Source of the DNA: an uncultured Marivita sp.
GTDB taxonomy: Bacteria; Pseudomonadota; Alphaproteobacteria; Rhodobacterales; Rhodobacteraceae
Assembly: GCF_947488135.1 (NCBI RefSeq)
Contig: NZ_CANKYW010000007.1
Span: 1 to 64,000, forward strand
Length of the DNA: 64,000 nt
Direction: 5' to 3'
How positions within the stretch are numbered: the first letter of the stretch is position 1; the number at the start of each line of letters is the position of its first letter. Of the stretch, positions 1 through 8,385 are shown piece by piece. The position numbers and the translations under genes are program-made. The notes beneath the pieces were generated by a model, which was not told where the DNA came from, did not search any database, and worked only from the letters and a program-made list of their open reading frames with translations.

Positions 1-358
1 GTTGATAAAGTCGGACATAAGGTCGGACTTACCATCGGATCGATCCCGAAATCAGACGGCCGCCGCCGGAGGCTTACAATGGGTCGAACGGTTGCAGCCT
101 GAATTAATGCGACCATTTCTACTATGCCGCCCGCGCCGCACAGGACACACAGGCCAATCAGCGGACCGCATAAAACTCACCGCGTCAGAAAGGACCAATT
201 TTCCATATACCAGTGAGCCTCCATTTTGAGAGGGAAAGACTCTCTTTACCGCCCGGTGACGAGTGAGCAAAAACCTGCGTGGTGGTTGCAATCGCGAAGT
301 TAAAAAATGCGACCTGAGGACACGTCGCAGAGAAGCTCTGGATCCCCAAAAGTTATAG
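1..358. other. Left-edge stretch, no supported gene
   Basis: No reading frame here has a convincing start, ribosome binding site or recognisable motif. Open frames exist on both strands (about 75 and 117 codons) but they overlap each other antisense and look accidental. The island continues leftward past the window, so this may be the 3' flank of something not visible. Confidence 0.4.
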
Positions 359-1549
359 TCAGTTGGAGGCTTCAGTCTTCGCGAAGATAGCGGCAGCACT
401 ATCACAGTTCATGATGTCGCGCCGGGACCGGCTAAAGATAGTACCGTGAGCGCGCATTATATTACCTGTCTGGAAGTGCTCCATAGCCTTCATCTCCGCA
501 AAGTCTTCAGCGCTAAAATTGCACCTGACCTCATTCGTCCCAAGGACCTTGATAACCACATTCAACGTCCCCTCGTTTATGATAGAGATAACACCAGTTA
601 CAAACTGAGGCTTTTCGAAAAACTTTCGATGCGCCTCTTTAAGTTCTTCTGTATCATTACCATCAAACTTCAGCGTTCTCCAAGAGCCATCTACCTCGCC
701 AGAAAACTCAATATCCGAGAAAGCATCTCGCCGATCCGGAAATATAGAGGATATATCCCTAATTAAGAACGCATAGTTAGAAACTGTAGAGTCATCGAGT
801 TGCCCGAGATCAAGGGCGTTTTTGAGCTCTCGCAAGTTGTTCAGCGTCTTACCCTTGGTTTCCCAAAAAGCCTTGCTCAGCTCATCTTGGCTGATAGCAT
901 CGCCCTTGAAGTAATTTGATACAATTTCTTGCCTTGGAAGCTTAGGCCTCTCAATATTTATTATAAGAGATCCAAACTCTGGCTCGGTAATTTGAAAATC
1001 ATACACTTGGCTCTTGGATGACTTAACTTCCGCTGGCGCCAAGAGTTTACGGGCAACAACATAAGCATTATCCACCATTTTTTTGAACTGGTGAAAAGCC
1101 ATACTTTCGTGATTCAACGTGCCGCCGGAGAGACGGATTGAGAAGTAGCTCTTCGCTTGATCTACAGTATCTGCAACACCATCAATTTCCAATGACAATG
1201 CAGCTCCAGGATCGGGCAATAGTGATTGATCGAAGCGGTCAATGTCAATTGGCCAATACCGGCGGACAACATAATCTGAAGCGCATTCCACCACGATAAA
1301 ATCGCCCGAGCGCAGCGCGCCTAAAATGGAAAGCTTATTGCCCTTAAGAAGAGATATAGCCTCTTCGGTTATGGAAGAAGCTACAAATATGAACCCGTCT
1401 TCAAGGTCCATAACGTTCAGGAATAAATAATCCTCGAACCCGACCTTTGAAGTGAAAAGGATAGGGTCGTCATGCTTCTCAAGAACCTCCGTGGCTCTGA
1501 TCTGCATGTTTGCCATGTCAGCTAGCGCCGGATCGTCTATACTCCACAT
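359..1549 (-). CDS. Hypothetical protein, distal gene of a two-gene pair
   Basis: Predicted soluble protein of about 396 residues with no motif I recognise, no signal peptide and no membrane segment. The open frame extends further upstream (to 1672), but I chose the ATG at 1549 because it has a purine-rich GAGAG ribosome binding site and lies 5 bp after the stop of the preceding gene (1555-1935), whereas the longer frame overlaps that gene. Base composition is visibly lower in GC than the host genes to the right, which fits recent acquisition. The tight spacing suggests co-translation with the upstream small protein. Function unknown. Confidence 0.6.
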   Translation of the reverse strand: MWSIDDPALADMANMQIRATEVLEKHDDPILFTSKVGFEDYLFLNVMDLEDGFIFVASSITEEAISLLKGNKLSILGALRSGDFIVVECASDYVVRRYWPIDIDRFDQSLLPDPGAALSLEIDGVADTVDQAKSYFSIRLSGGTLNHESMAFHQFKKMVDNAYVVARKLLAPAEVKSSKSQVYDFQITEPEFGSLIINIERPKLPRQEIVSNYFKGDAISQDELSKAFWETKGKTLNNLRELKNALDLGQLDDSTVSNYAFLIRDISSIFPDRRDAFSDIEFSGEVDGSWRTLKFDGNDTEELKEAHRKFFEKPQFVTGVISIINEGTLNVVIKVLGTNEVRCNFSAEDFAEMKAMEHFQTGNIMRAHGTIFSRSRRDIMNCDSAAAIFAKTEASN

Positions 1550-1554
1550 TTCTC

Positions 1555-1935
1555 TCACGACATCACCTTGCAAGACGGAACAACATCCGCCCCAACATAT
1601 TTCCAAAAGTCGCGGTGCCCACTTCCTTGGTTTACTACACCATGATGAGTTTGCAATTGCACTTCCAGCCACAAGCCTTGCTGGCGGAACTTCTTGTATC
1701 TCTTCATCATAGCTTCAGCAGACCGCCAGCTGTCAAAGATTGAACATGCCCATGAGTCACATTTTTCAGGTGGGCGCAGAGGTTTTTTATTTGTCTTATA
1801 GTCCGACTCAAAATCGTCGTTAGTCCAGGATGGGCCGGGAACGTGGCGATAGAAGGTGCCATCGGCAGCTTGCGCATCGTCTGGAGGGCATTGCTCGGCA
1901 ACGTAGTTCGGAATGTCCGGGTCAAAATGAGGCAT
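1555..1935 (-). CDS. Small hypothetical protein, proximal gene of the pair
   Basis: A 126-residue protein with several aromatic, Cys and His residues (for example WACSIF in the middle and HHGV near the C-terminus) but no catalytic motif I can name. The ATG at 1935 begins MPHFDPDIP. It is the first gene of a two-gene unit with 359-1549. A small plus large gene pair inside a defence-rich island is compatible with a toxin/antitoxin, effector/immunity or sensor/effector unit, but nothing in the sequence decides among these. Confidence 0.5.
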   Translation of the reverse strand: MPHFDPDIPNYVAEQCPPDDAQAADGTFYRHVPGPSWTNDDFESDYKTNKKPLRPPEKCDSWACSIFDSWRSAEAMMKRYKKFRQQGLWLEVQLQTHHGVVNQGSGHRDFWKYVGADVVPSCKVMS

Positions 1936-2293
1936 TGGTCTTCTTTTAATCGACTACGTCTTAGCCGTTTTTAACGTTAAGCGTGTGATGTTTCAATAAG
2001 TTCTAGAGAGGGTTGAGTCAGAAATTTCCTCTTGATTACAAAATGAGTTTATTGGCCCACATTTTGAGATTTTTGGAGCAATATGTGTTTCATGACTTGC
2101 CAGTAGTCAGGCGTCGTGATCATGTCACTTAGTAACCGCGCTGCTGATGCCGATTACCTAGAGCGGGTGTCTTGATCGCACCATTCACAAGCAATTCGGT
2201 GATCTGGTCGCGTCGCGGCGGTAGGATCGTGTCGAGCCGGAAGTGACCAACAGCAGCGCGTAGCTCGAATGACCGCTTTTGGCTGTAGTCACC
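1936..2293. other. Intergenic stretch with a possible coding remnant
   Basis: The left part (1936-2125) is AT-rich and shows no gene; it should hold the promoter for the 1555-1935 / 359-1549 pair. On the minus strand from 2290 to 2129 a frame continues in phase beyond the TGA of the Mrr-type gene for about 53 codons before a TAA. It has protein-like composition (contains QITELLVNGAIKTPALG), and may be the tail of a degraded neighbouring gene. Confidence 0.35.
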
Positions 2294-3211
2294 TCACAAC
2301 CCATCAAACCAGTCCGCCTGAATACTAACCTCCTCAATCATCCTAGTCTCGACGCCCAACTTGTTGTCCTTGAGTAGCTCGCAAAGCCGATCCCCATCGA
2401 TCAGATCAATGGCGATGGCCCCGTCTCGGGTCGCTTCATCAGACGCCTGGCTGGTGAAATGGCCGGTTGTTATGAACAGACCCTTGTCCGCCCTGCCCTG
2501 CAACGCTCCTCGGAAGTCACGGATTTCCTTTGACCCCACGCTACCCTTCCAGCGCTTGCATTGGAAATACACCTGGAACGAGACAAGGTTGACCCGCAGA
2601 ACGCCCACCCCGTCAATACCGCCGTCGCCGGACTTGCCGCGCACCTCCACCTTGGTGAAGCCAGCTTCTCGCAGCAACCGCTGGGCCAAGCGCTCGAACG
2701 CATCCGGGGGCATCTTGCCGAGGACCGCCAACAGAACGGATTTCCAGTCTTCCTCATCTTCCGGCCCGTCATCGGCTAAGACCTCAACCTCAGAAACCTT
2801 ATGTGCCTCAGCCAACTTTGCGGCCAACCGTTTCTGGCGGGCGCGCTCTCGCTCTTCCTGTGTCACTTGGTCATAGATGGCTTGGGTGCCGTCCAAACTC
2901 GAAATGCCTGATCCGGTTTCGGTCAAGGCCCAGACACCTCGGGACGAATTGTCCAACGCTCCACCACGCTTCAGGTAGGTGCGCGCCCAAGCGAGGTAGT
3001 AGTTGACCCGTGTCCGGTTCTCATCGCGTGGCATGGTGAAGGCCTGTTCAGCCTCGGTCACACCTTCAAGCTCGATGACCTTTTCATCCAACTCCTGAAT
3101 AGTTGCGGACCCGCCGAGGTCTTTCAGCGCCTCGACCGTCACCAACATCATGCCGGGAAGGTCAGGGAGAGTGTCTGCATCGATTTCAAAACGTCTCACC
3201 AAGTCCTCCAA
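2294..3211 (-). CDS. mrr: Mrr-type restriction endonuclease
   Basis: Predicted to cut modified or foreign DNA. The N-terminal 110 residues look like the winged-helix Mrr_N domain. A charged linker (about 115-158) leads to a C-terminal Mrr_cat PD-(D/E)XK domain: FERLAQRLL (172-180, with E174), SGDGGIDG around D200, and FQCKRWKG with Q217-x-K219, the Mrr variant of the active site. Length (305) is normal for Mrr. The start is a TTG directly abutting the TGA of the upstream gene, so translation is probably coupled. Last gene of the operon 7605->2294. Mrr enzymes classically attack methylated DNA, which is odd beside a methyltransferase gene. Confidence 0.85.
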   Translation of the reverse strand: MEDLVRRFEIDADTLPDLPGMMLVTVEALKDLGGSATIQELDEKVIELEGVTEAEQAFTMPRDENRTRVNYYLAWARTYLKRGGALDNSSRGVWALTETGSGISSLDGTQAIYDQVTQEERERARQKRLAAKLAEAHKVSEVEVLADDGPEDEEDWKSVLLAVLGKMPPDAFERLAQRLLREAGFTKVEVRGKSGDGGIDGVGVLRVNLVSFQVYFQCKRWKGSVGSKEIRDFRGALQGRADKGLFITTGHFTSQASDEATRDGAIAIDLIDGDRLCELLKDNKLGVETRMIEEVSIQADWFDGL

Positions 3212-4150
3212 TCAAAACCGTGAAACGTTCGGGATCGACGAAAACAACAAAACCGCATCCATGCTGTCACCCCAGAAAAACTCTCCACCCAAACTCTCCA
3301 GTTTGTAAGATTTGTCTTTGAACATCTGTTCTGCGGCCTCTGCTCGTTTGCGATCTGCGAAGGAAGCCTGCAATTCGATCTTCCATCGCCCCTTGGCAGC
3401 AGGTGGAATGCCTGCATTCAGTTGATCGCAGCGCGCTACTGGATCGTTGGAAACACCGATCTTCAAGGCAACCGACTTGATCGCCACGGCCTTAGGACGA
3501 CCAAGCAGCGCGGCACCATCGCCATCGAATTTTGCGAGATACAGAAACGTCTGGCCATCCGTGTAGGAGGACGTGCGTTCGCCGCTCGCCCCCGGAAACG
3601 CCTTCGACGGAAAGAACTCCTCCCCGAACGCAGTGCCGGTCCGTCCGCTCTCGGACACAGGCTCTTCACCGAAGACGTTGACCTCTGTCACCCTGATCTT
3701 CAGCGCCGTCTCTATTTCGTCAGGCGTCAAAGCACGGCCCCATGTACCGATACCCTGTCCCGTCTTGCTGTCGTAGGTGTCCGGCGCAATGCGCTCTATC
3801 GACATGTTGTCGAGCGCCCGCCACGCCCGGCGGATTGGCAGGCCATAGGTCCACTTTCCGCCATCACCATTCGCCATCTTTGCTTGCTGCGCGGCTTCAG
3901 AGGCCTTCTCGTCATCGCGGATCGGGCGCGCCTCGATCTCGACGAACCCGAGGACGTGCGAGCGCATGGCCTTTTTCGTCTGACCCGATGATGCGCCGTA
4001 GATCATCATCAGGTCGCCGTCCTTCAGTTCTCGCAGGGCGCGGGCCTGACCGCTTTCCATGGTCCAGCCAACATAGCCTGCCTCTTCAGGATTGAAGTCG
4101 TAGAAGGCACGAATCCACATGTTGCGCCCGTCGAGCAAACCTCGGGTCAC
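3212..4150 (-). CDS. EVE-like / GIY-YIG (T5orf172-like) fusion protein
   Basis: A 312-residue protein with two apparent halves. The N-terminal part (about 10-100), beginning MWIRAFYDFNPEEAGYVGW and continuing with a 'level of detail' strand pattern (GDLMMIYGA, LGFVEIEAR), resembles EVE/PUA-like modified-base readers. The C-terminal part (about 200-310) has YLAKFD, then ALKIGVSNDPVARCDQLN and a distal Glu-rich helix (KRAEAAEQMF), the layout of T5orf172 / GIY-YIG-like nucleases. The ATG overlaps the stop of the MmeI-like gene by 4 bp (ATGA) and its own stop abuts the Mrr gene, so the three are translationally coupled. A modification-dependent nuclease role is inference. Confidence 0.6.
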   Translation of the reverse strand: MTRGLLDGRNMWIRAFYDFNPEEAGYVGWTMESGQARALRELKDGDLMMIYGASSGQTKKAMRSHVLGFVEIEARPIRDDEKASEAAQQAKMANGDGGKWTYGLPIRRAWRALDNMSIERIAPDTYDSKTGQGIGTWGRALTPDEIETALKIRVTEVNVFGEEPVSESGRTGTAFGEEFFPSKAFPGASGERTSSYTDGQTFLYLAKFDGDGAALLGRPKAVAIKSVALKIGVSNDPVARCDQLNAGIPPAAKGRWKIELQASFADRKRAEAAEQMFKDKSYKLESLGGEFFWGDSMDAVLLFSSIPNVSRF

Positions 4151-7100
4151 GTCGCATACCTCCCCTCTTCAACCTTCTCGGCCTGTCCCAGTGCGGCAAG
4201 GCTATCCAGCAGCGGTTGCACGCTCGTCGTTCTCGCCCGCATGAACCGTCGGGCAATCTGGTCGGGGCTTGCTTCGCCCATCTCGGCCAAGGCCTCGCGG
4301 ACGGCGGCGATCTGGTCGGGGAGGGTTTTGGGCCAGGGGGCTTTTTCGACCTTGGCGGCGGGGCCGACGTCCAACTCGGCCTGCGTGCCCTTGGTGGTCT
4401 GGCGGCCTTCGGGGTTCTGGTAGTCGGGGCGGAGCCAGCGGATGTGGCCGCGCGCCTCTTCCTCGGCGCGTTCCTTGTTGAGGGCGACAAGACGAATGAG
4501 GATGTCTTCGTCACTCAGGTCGACGGGCCAGCCATAGGCCTCGGCCACGGCGGCGTCGATCTGGTCGTGCAGGTCCTTGAGGATGCCGATCAGGCCCTGG
4601 TCGTAAATCTCGCGGTCGTTGCCTTCGATAATGTCCCCGGCGCGGAGCTTTTCCAGCACGTTGTACATCTGGGTCAGGGTCAGCTTGGGGTGGCTGGCTT
4701 GCTGGCGCTTGCGGTGGGCGTCGAGCTCTTCACCCAAGGCGCGAAGGCGGGTGCGTTGTTCGTCGGTGAGGTTTGGGAAGGGGAAGGGGTCGAAAGTCTT
4801 GGTCTTCGCATAAACTGAATCATTCCCGACACCTAGCCAGCTTCCCGCGGCAAGTGACCAACAGACATGCAGTCGAGACGATAGGATTGCCAAGCGTTCG
4901 GGTTCCGATATGCAAAGCACGATAAGCTTGTTGTCTGGCAATACCGAGGCGTCGAGGAATTGGAAAATCCGGTGCTTCATTGTCTCTACGGTTGCGATGT
5001 ATCGCGGCAAACCGTCGAGAGCGGGTCTCATATCCCGTCTTGGTTCGCCGTGAATCCACCAGTTTTTGCGATAGCCTTCACGGTTATTTTGGTCCCGCTC
5101 CGGTTTCACATTGTCCAAGACATGCTGAAAAATAGCCGGGAAGCGCTGCTTCGCTTGGACTTCGGATAGTCCGAATAGGTCGATCACCATGACACCGCGC
5201 GGGCTGGCCGTCAGGTCGCGCCCGTTGCGATATTCTCGGATGTGTCGATCTGCGCCGTCGATGGTGCCGAGGCCCAGTTCGTGGGCCTTTTCAGGCGACA
5301 CAATAAAGCCAGAGCCGATGACTTGAACGCCACGATAAGCAAGTCGTTCATTGGCCAGCAAAGGCTTCGCCCCCGCAACATCCGCTCCGATCTGCAAGTT
5401 CGCAAAGACCTTCCCGATCTGGTGATCAAACGTCACTTGCCGCCCATCCGCCTCGCTCTTTTCCCTGCTTTCCGTTGCCACGGTCAACAGCCGCCCGGCC
5501 CGATTGCCCGCCGCCCCCACGGTCATGGCGATCCGCACGGCGGCGCCGTAGAGCGTATCGACCCAAGGGTGATCCGGGATCGCGAAGACGAGGGAGAGCG
5601 GCTTTTTCGGGTCGTTCAGATGCGGCTCCAGCACCCGACGGTTGAAGGTCTGGCGCAGGGAATTGGTGGTGATCAGGCCAAAGCGGCGGGTGCCCTTGCC
5701 CGTCTTGGCATTGTAGGCCCTGGCAGCCAGCGCCGCCTTTTCCCACCAGAACATCACCAGATCGGCGCTTTGCGGCATCTTCGGGTAGGCTTTCCACAGC
5801 GCCTCGACATAGCCGTCGCCCAGATTGTCCCGCAGGCGTGACGCCCCGATGAAGGGCGGGTTGCCAACGATGAACTCCGCGCGGGGCCACTGGGTCGGTT
5901 TCGGCTTGGCATAGTCAAAAACCTGCACCCGCGCGGCGGGGTCCGGCACCTCCTCCCCCGTCACGGGATGGCGCATGGTGGTCACGCCGTCCCAGCGGGT
6001 GACGGGGTTGCCGCCCTCGTCTATGCGCGGGGTGCGGTCGGACCATTCCAGCACCGCATCGGCGTTGCGGATGTTCTTGAAGTCGCGCAGCACCGGCTCG
6101 GACGGGGCGGCGGTGCCGTGAGTGCGGTAGTGCCATTGCAGGTAGCCGATCCACAGCACCAGCTCGGCCACGTTGGCGGCCCAGGGGTTCAGCTCGATCC
6201 CCAGAAACTGGTGCGGGTCCACGGTGATCAGCGGGCGCGTGTCGCCGAGTTCGATCATCAGCGATGTGACCTCGCCTTCGAGGCGCTTCATCATTTCGAG
6301 TGCGACATAGAGGAAGTTGCCCGAGCCGCAGGCTGGGTCGAGCACTGTGGTCTCGCAGAGCTTGTGGTGGAAGTCGCGGACCAGCTTGAGCGCGTCGTCG
6401 GTCTTGCCATCTTCGGTCAGGCGCTGCACGGCGGTCTGCACATCGCGCCAATCCTCGCGCAACGGTTCGATGATCGTAGGCGTGACCAGCCGTTGGACAT
6501 AGGCGCGGGGCGTGTAATGCGCGCCCAGCTTGTGGCGCTGGCGTTTGTCGAGCGCGCGTTCGAGGAGCGTGCCAAAGATGGCAGGTTCGACCTGCTTCCA
6601 GTCGGCCTCCGCCGCTTCGATCAGCAGGTCCAGTTGCAGGGTGTTGAGGGGGAGCGCGTCGGCCTCTTTGAAGAGCCCCCCGTTGAAGCGTTTGAGGTCC
6701 TGCATGAGCACTTGGGAAAATCCGCCGGTGTTCATCGTCTCCCACAGCCCCTTGAGCGCAGGCTGGGCGTGTTCGGGATGGCCGCTCAGCTTGTGCAAGA
6801 GTTCGGTGAAACTGCCTTGCGGGATCAGATCAACGTCTTCGGCGAACATGGAGAAGAGGCAGCGCATGAGGAACCGGGCCACGGTTTCGCTGTCATGCCC
6901 CTGCCCTTCGAAACTCTTGCCCAATTCGGCGAGGTGGGCGGCGATGTCTCGTGTGACCTCGGCTGCCTTGAGCGATGGATCAAGGCTATAAGGTTCGGTC
7001 CAGATGGTGCGCAGGAGATCGCGTGTTTCCTCTCTGCGCAGATCGTCCAACGTGATCTGGTAGCGGTTGCCATCCGGGAACTGGTTGTAGCCCTGCCCCT

Positions 7101-7605
7101 GCTTTGAGAAGTCGGCATAGACCTCGATCACGTGGCCCACGTCCACGATCAACAGGAAAGGCGGCCAGCCGTCTTCCTTGGCCACAGCACGGGCGTAATT
7201 GTCAGCCTGGTTGCGCGCCTTGAGCATCGTGTCGTCAAAGCCCCGCGTGCCCCGGCGTCCATGCCCCTGTTGTTTCCGTGCTTGGTCGTCGGTCAGTAGG
7301 GCCAGTTGGTCCTGGTCTTCGCGACCGGGTTTGTGGCTGCCTTGTTTGGCCTCTAGCACACAGCATCCACGGCGGTAGAGATCGATCCGCCCCCGGCGGT
7401 CCCGGCCGGTGTGAGTGAAAGTGACCGGACGCTCGAAACGGTAGTCGTTGTTTTGACCCTCAGCATCGGCGACCTTGACCGGCTCTACACCGAGGAGCTG
7501 AACCAACTCACTGGCAAAACTCTGAAAATTCGCCATCTCGTTGCCGCCGGACGCACTCCAACGGGAGATGAACTCGTCCAAGTGTTCCGATGTAACGGTC
7601 GTCAA
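4147..7605 (-). CDS. MmeI-like (type IIL/IIG) restriction-modification enzyme
   Basis: Single-chain enzyme expected to cut DNA and methylate adenine. Order of parts: N-terminal PD-(D/E)XK nuclease with R-I-D75 and E85-A-K87; helical spacer (about 200-400) containing GAHYTPRAYVQRLV; N6-adenine methyltransferase with SAM motif I D423-PACGSG and catalytic N582-PPF; then a target-recognition region and C-terminal helices. About 1152 residues, near the usual MmeI-family length. The frame opens with TTG at 7605; the next ATG is at 7536, but the conserved-looking FISRW segment lies upstream of it, favouring the TTG. First gene of an operon with the EVE-like/GIY-YIG and Mrr genes. BREX PglX and DISARM methylases share this fold, but no partner genes of those systems are present. 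Confidence 0.85.
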   Translation of the reverse strand: MTTVTSEHLDEFISRWSASGGNEMANFQSFASELVQLLGVEPVKVADAEGQNNDYRFERPVTFTHTGRDRRGRIDLYRRGCCVLEAKQGSHKPGREDQDQLALLTDDQARKQQGHGRRGTRGFDDTMLKARNQADNYARAVAKEDGWPPFLLIVDVGHVIEVYADFSKQGQGYNQFPDGNRYQITLDDLRREETRDLLRTIWTEPYSLDPSLKAAEVTRDIAAHLAELGKSFEGQGHDSETVARFLMRCLFSMFAEDVDLIPQGSFTELLHKLSGHPEHAQPALKGLWETMNTGGFSQVLMQDLKRFNGGLFKEADALPLNTLQLDLLIEAAEADWKQVEPAIFGTLLERALDKRQRHKLGAHYTPRAYVQRLVTPTIIEPLREDWRDVQTAVQRLTEDGKTDDALKLVRDFHHKLCETTVLDPACGSGNFLYVALEMMKRLEGEVTSLMIELGDTRPLITVDPHQFLGIELNPWAANVAELVLWIGYLQWHYRTHGTAAPSEPVLRDFKNIRNADAVLEWSDRTPRIDEGGNPVTRWDGVTTMRHPVTGEEVPDPAARVQVFDYAKPKPTQWPRAEFIVGNPPFIGASRLRDNLGDGYVEALWKAYPKMPQSADLVMFWWEKAALAARAYNAKTGKGTRRFGLITTNSLRQTFNRRVLEPHLNDPKKPLSLVFAIPDHPWVDTLYGAAVRIAMTVGAAGNRAGRLLTVATESREKSEADGRQVTFDHQIGKVFANLQIGADVAGAKPLLANERLAYRGVQVIGSGFIVSPEKAHELGLGTIDGADRHIREYRNGRDLTASPRGVMVIDLFGLSEVQAKQRFPAIFQHVLDNVKPERDQNNREGYRKNWWIHGEPRRDMRPALDGLPRYIATVETMKHRIFQFLDASVLPDNKLIVLCISEPERLAILSSRLHVCWSLAAGSWLGVGNDSVYAKTKTFDPFPFPNLTDEQRTRLRALGEELDAHRKRQQASHPKLTLTQMYNVLEKLRAGDIIEGNDREIYDQGLIGILKDLHDQIDAAVAEAYGWPVDLSDEDILIRLVALNKERAEEEARGHIRWLRPDYQNPEGRQTTKGTQAELDVGPAAKVEKAPWPKTLPDQIAAVREALAEMGEASPDQIARRFMRARTTSVQPLLDSLAALGQAEKVEEGRYAT

Positions 7606-7764
7606 CGCCTACAGCCCCACAACTTTTGAGAGAACCCTAGTCCGGCTCTTTGGCTATCACAACGGGGTTTTTCAATCGCGTCACACAGAACCGGATCAGC
7701 CAACGCCGTTCTTGGAAACAGACCACTCAATCCCTCTCACCTCCACCTGAAAGTTCCCAAAAAA
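7606..7764. promoter_or_regulatory. Divergent promoter region between the RM and Mre11/Rad50 operons
   Basis: This 159-bp gap separates two operons transcribed away from each other, so promoters for both should lie here. I could not assign a convincing -35/-10 pair by eye, and no strong inverted repeat was seen. The ribosome binding site before the 7765 ATG is weak. Confidence 0.45.
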
Positions 7765-8385
7765 ATGACCCACTCCCCTGACCAAGGGCCGAAGCCCCCT
7801 GCCCTGACGAACGGCCACGACCGGTCTGCTCTACCACCCGCCGCACCTCTGACTGTCGATGACATGCTGATGGGTGGGCTGGCCATCGATGCCTGGCTCA
7901 AGGTATCCAAATTCGGCATGACCTTCGGCGAGGACGCAACCATCTTCGACAGCATCCCGGTCGAGTTGCACTTCGCGGAGGTGCAGTATTGCTTCGGCGT
8001 CCGCTACGGCAACCCGGCTGTCTATGCCCGGACCTATGACCACGTGACAGACACCAAGGGACGGTATTGGCACGAGGTCCTTCGCTTGGCCCGCGACGTC
8101 GATCCGGAGGCGGCAGAGTTCCCGACGGCGGACGTGCCGTTTGTCGTCTTGTCAGACCTGCGCGACCGCAGAGGCGATCTGCTGGCCGAGACCGGTAACG
8201 TTCTGGGCCATTCGATCTCGATCACCGGCTGGAAGTTCTTCCAGCGCTTCCTGCGCACGGCTCAGCGATCCGGGATCGACATCCATGTCGGTGCGGTTCG
8301 GCTGGACCTTGGCTTCGAGGCACAATCGAACCAGAAAGGCGACTGGGGTGTGCTCACCTTCACCAATATCCAGAGGCTCAAATGA
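7765..8385 (+). CDS. Hypothetical protein, first gene of the Mre11/Rad50-like operon
   Basis: A 206-residue predicted cytosolic protein without a motif I recognise. The first 30 residues are Pro-rich and likely disordered; the rest is a compact mixed alpha/beta pattern with repeated Phe/Tyr positions (ELHFAEVQYCFGVRYG, SITGWKFFQRFL) and an acidic loop. Its stop overlaps the start of the metallophosphoesterase gene by 4 bp (ATGA), so it is probably a stoichiometric partner. A DNA-binding adaptor, for example an OB-fold-like single-strand binder, would fit next to Mre11/Rad50 homologues, but that is only inferred from position. Confidence 0.6.
   Translation: MTHSPDQGPKPPALTNGHDRSALPPAAPLTVDDMLMGGLAIDAWLKVSKFGMTFGEDATIFDSIPVELHFAEVQYCFGVRYGNPAVYARTYDHVTDTKGRYWHEVLRLARDVDPEAAEFPTADVPFVVLSDLRDRRGDLLAETGNVLGHSISITGWKFFQRFLRTAQRSGIDIHVGAVRLDLGFEAQSNQKGDWGVLTFTNIQRLK

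Noticed and set aside
10-28. Direct repeat GTCGGAC twice at the left edge
   Set aside because: Too short and isolated to interpret.
2-405. Overlapping 75- and 117-codon frames on opposite strands
   Set aside because: Mutually antisense, no motif and no ribosome binding site.
4147-7605. BREX (PglX) or DISARM methylase
   Set aside because: No PglZ, BrxC, DrmA or DrmB homologues nearby, and the N-terminal D75/E85-x-K87 nuclease points to the MmeI family.
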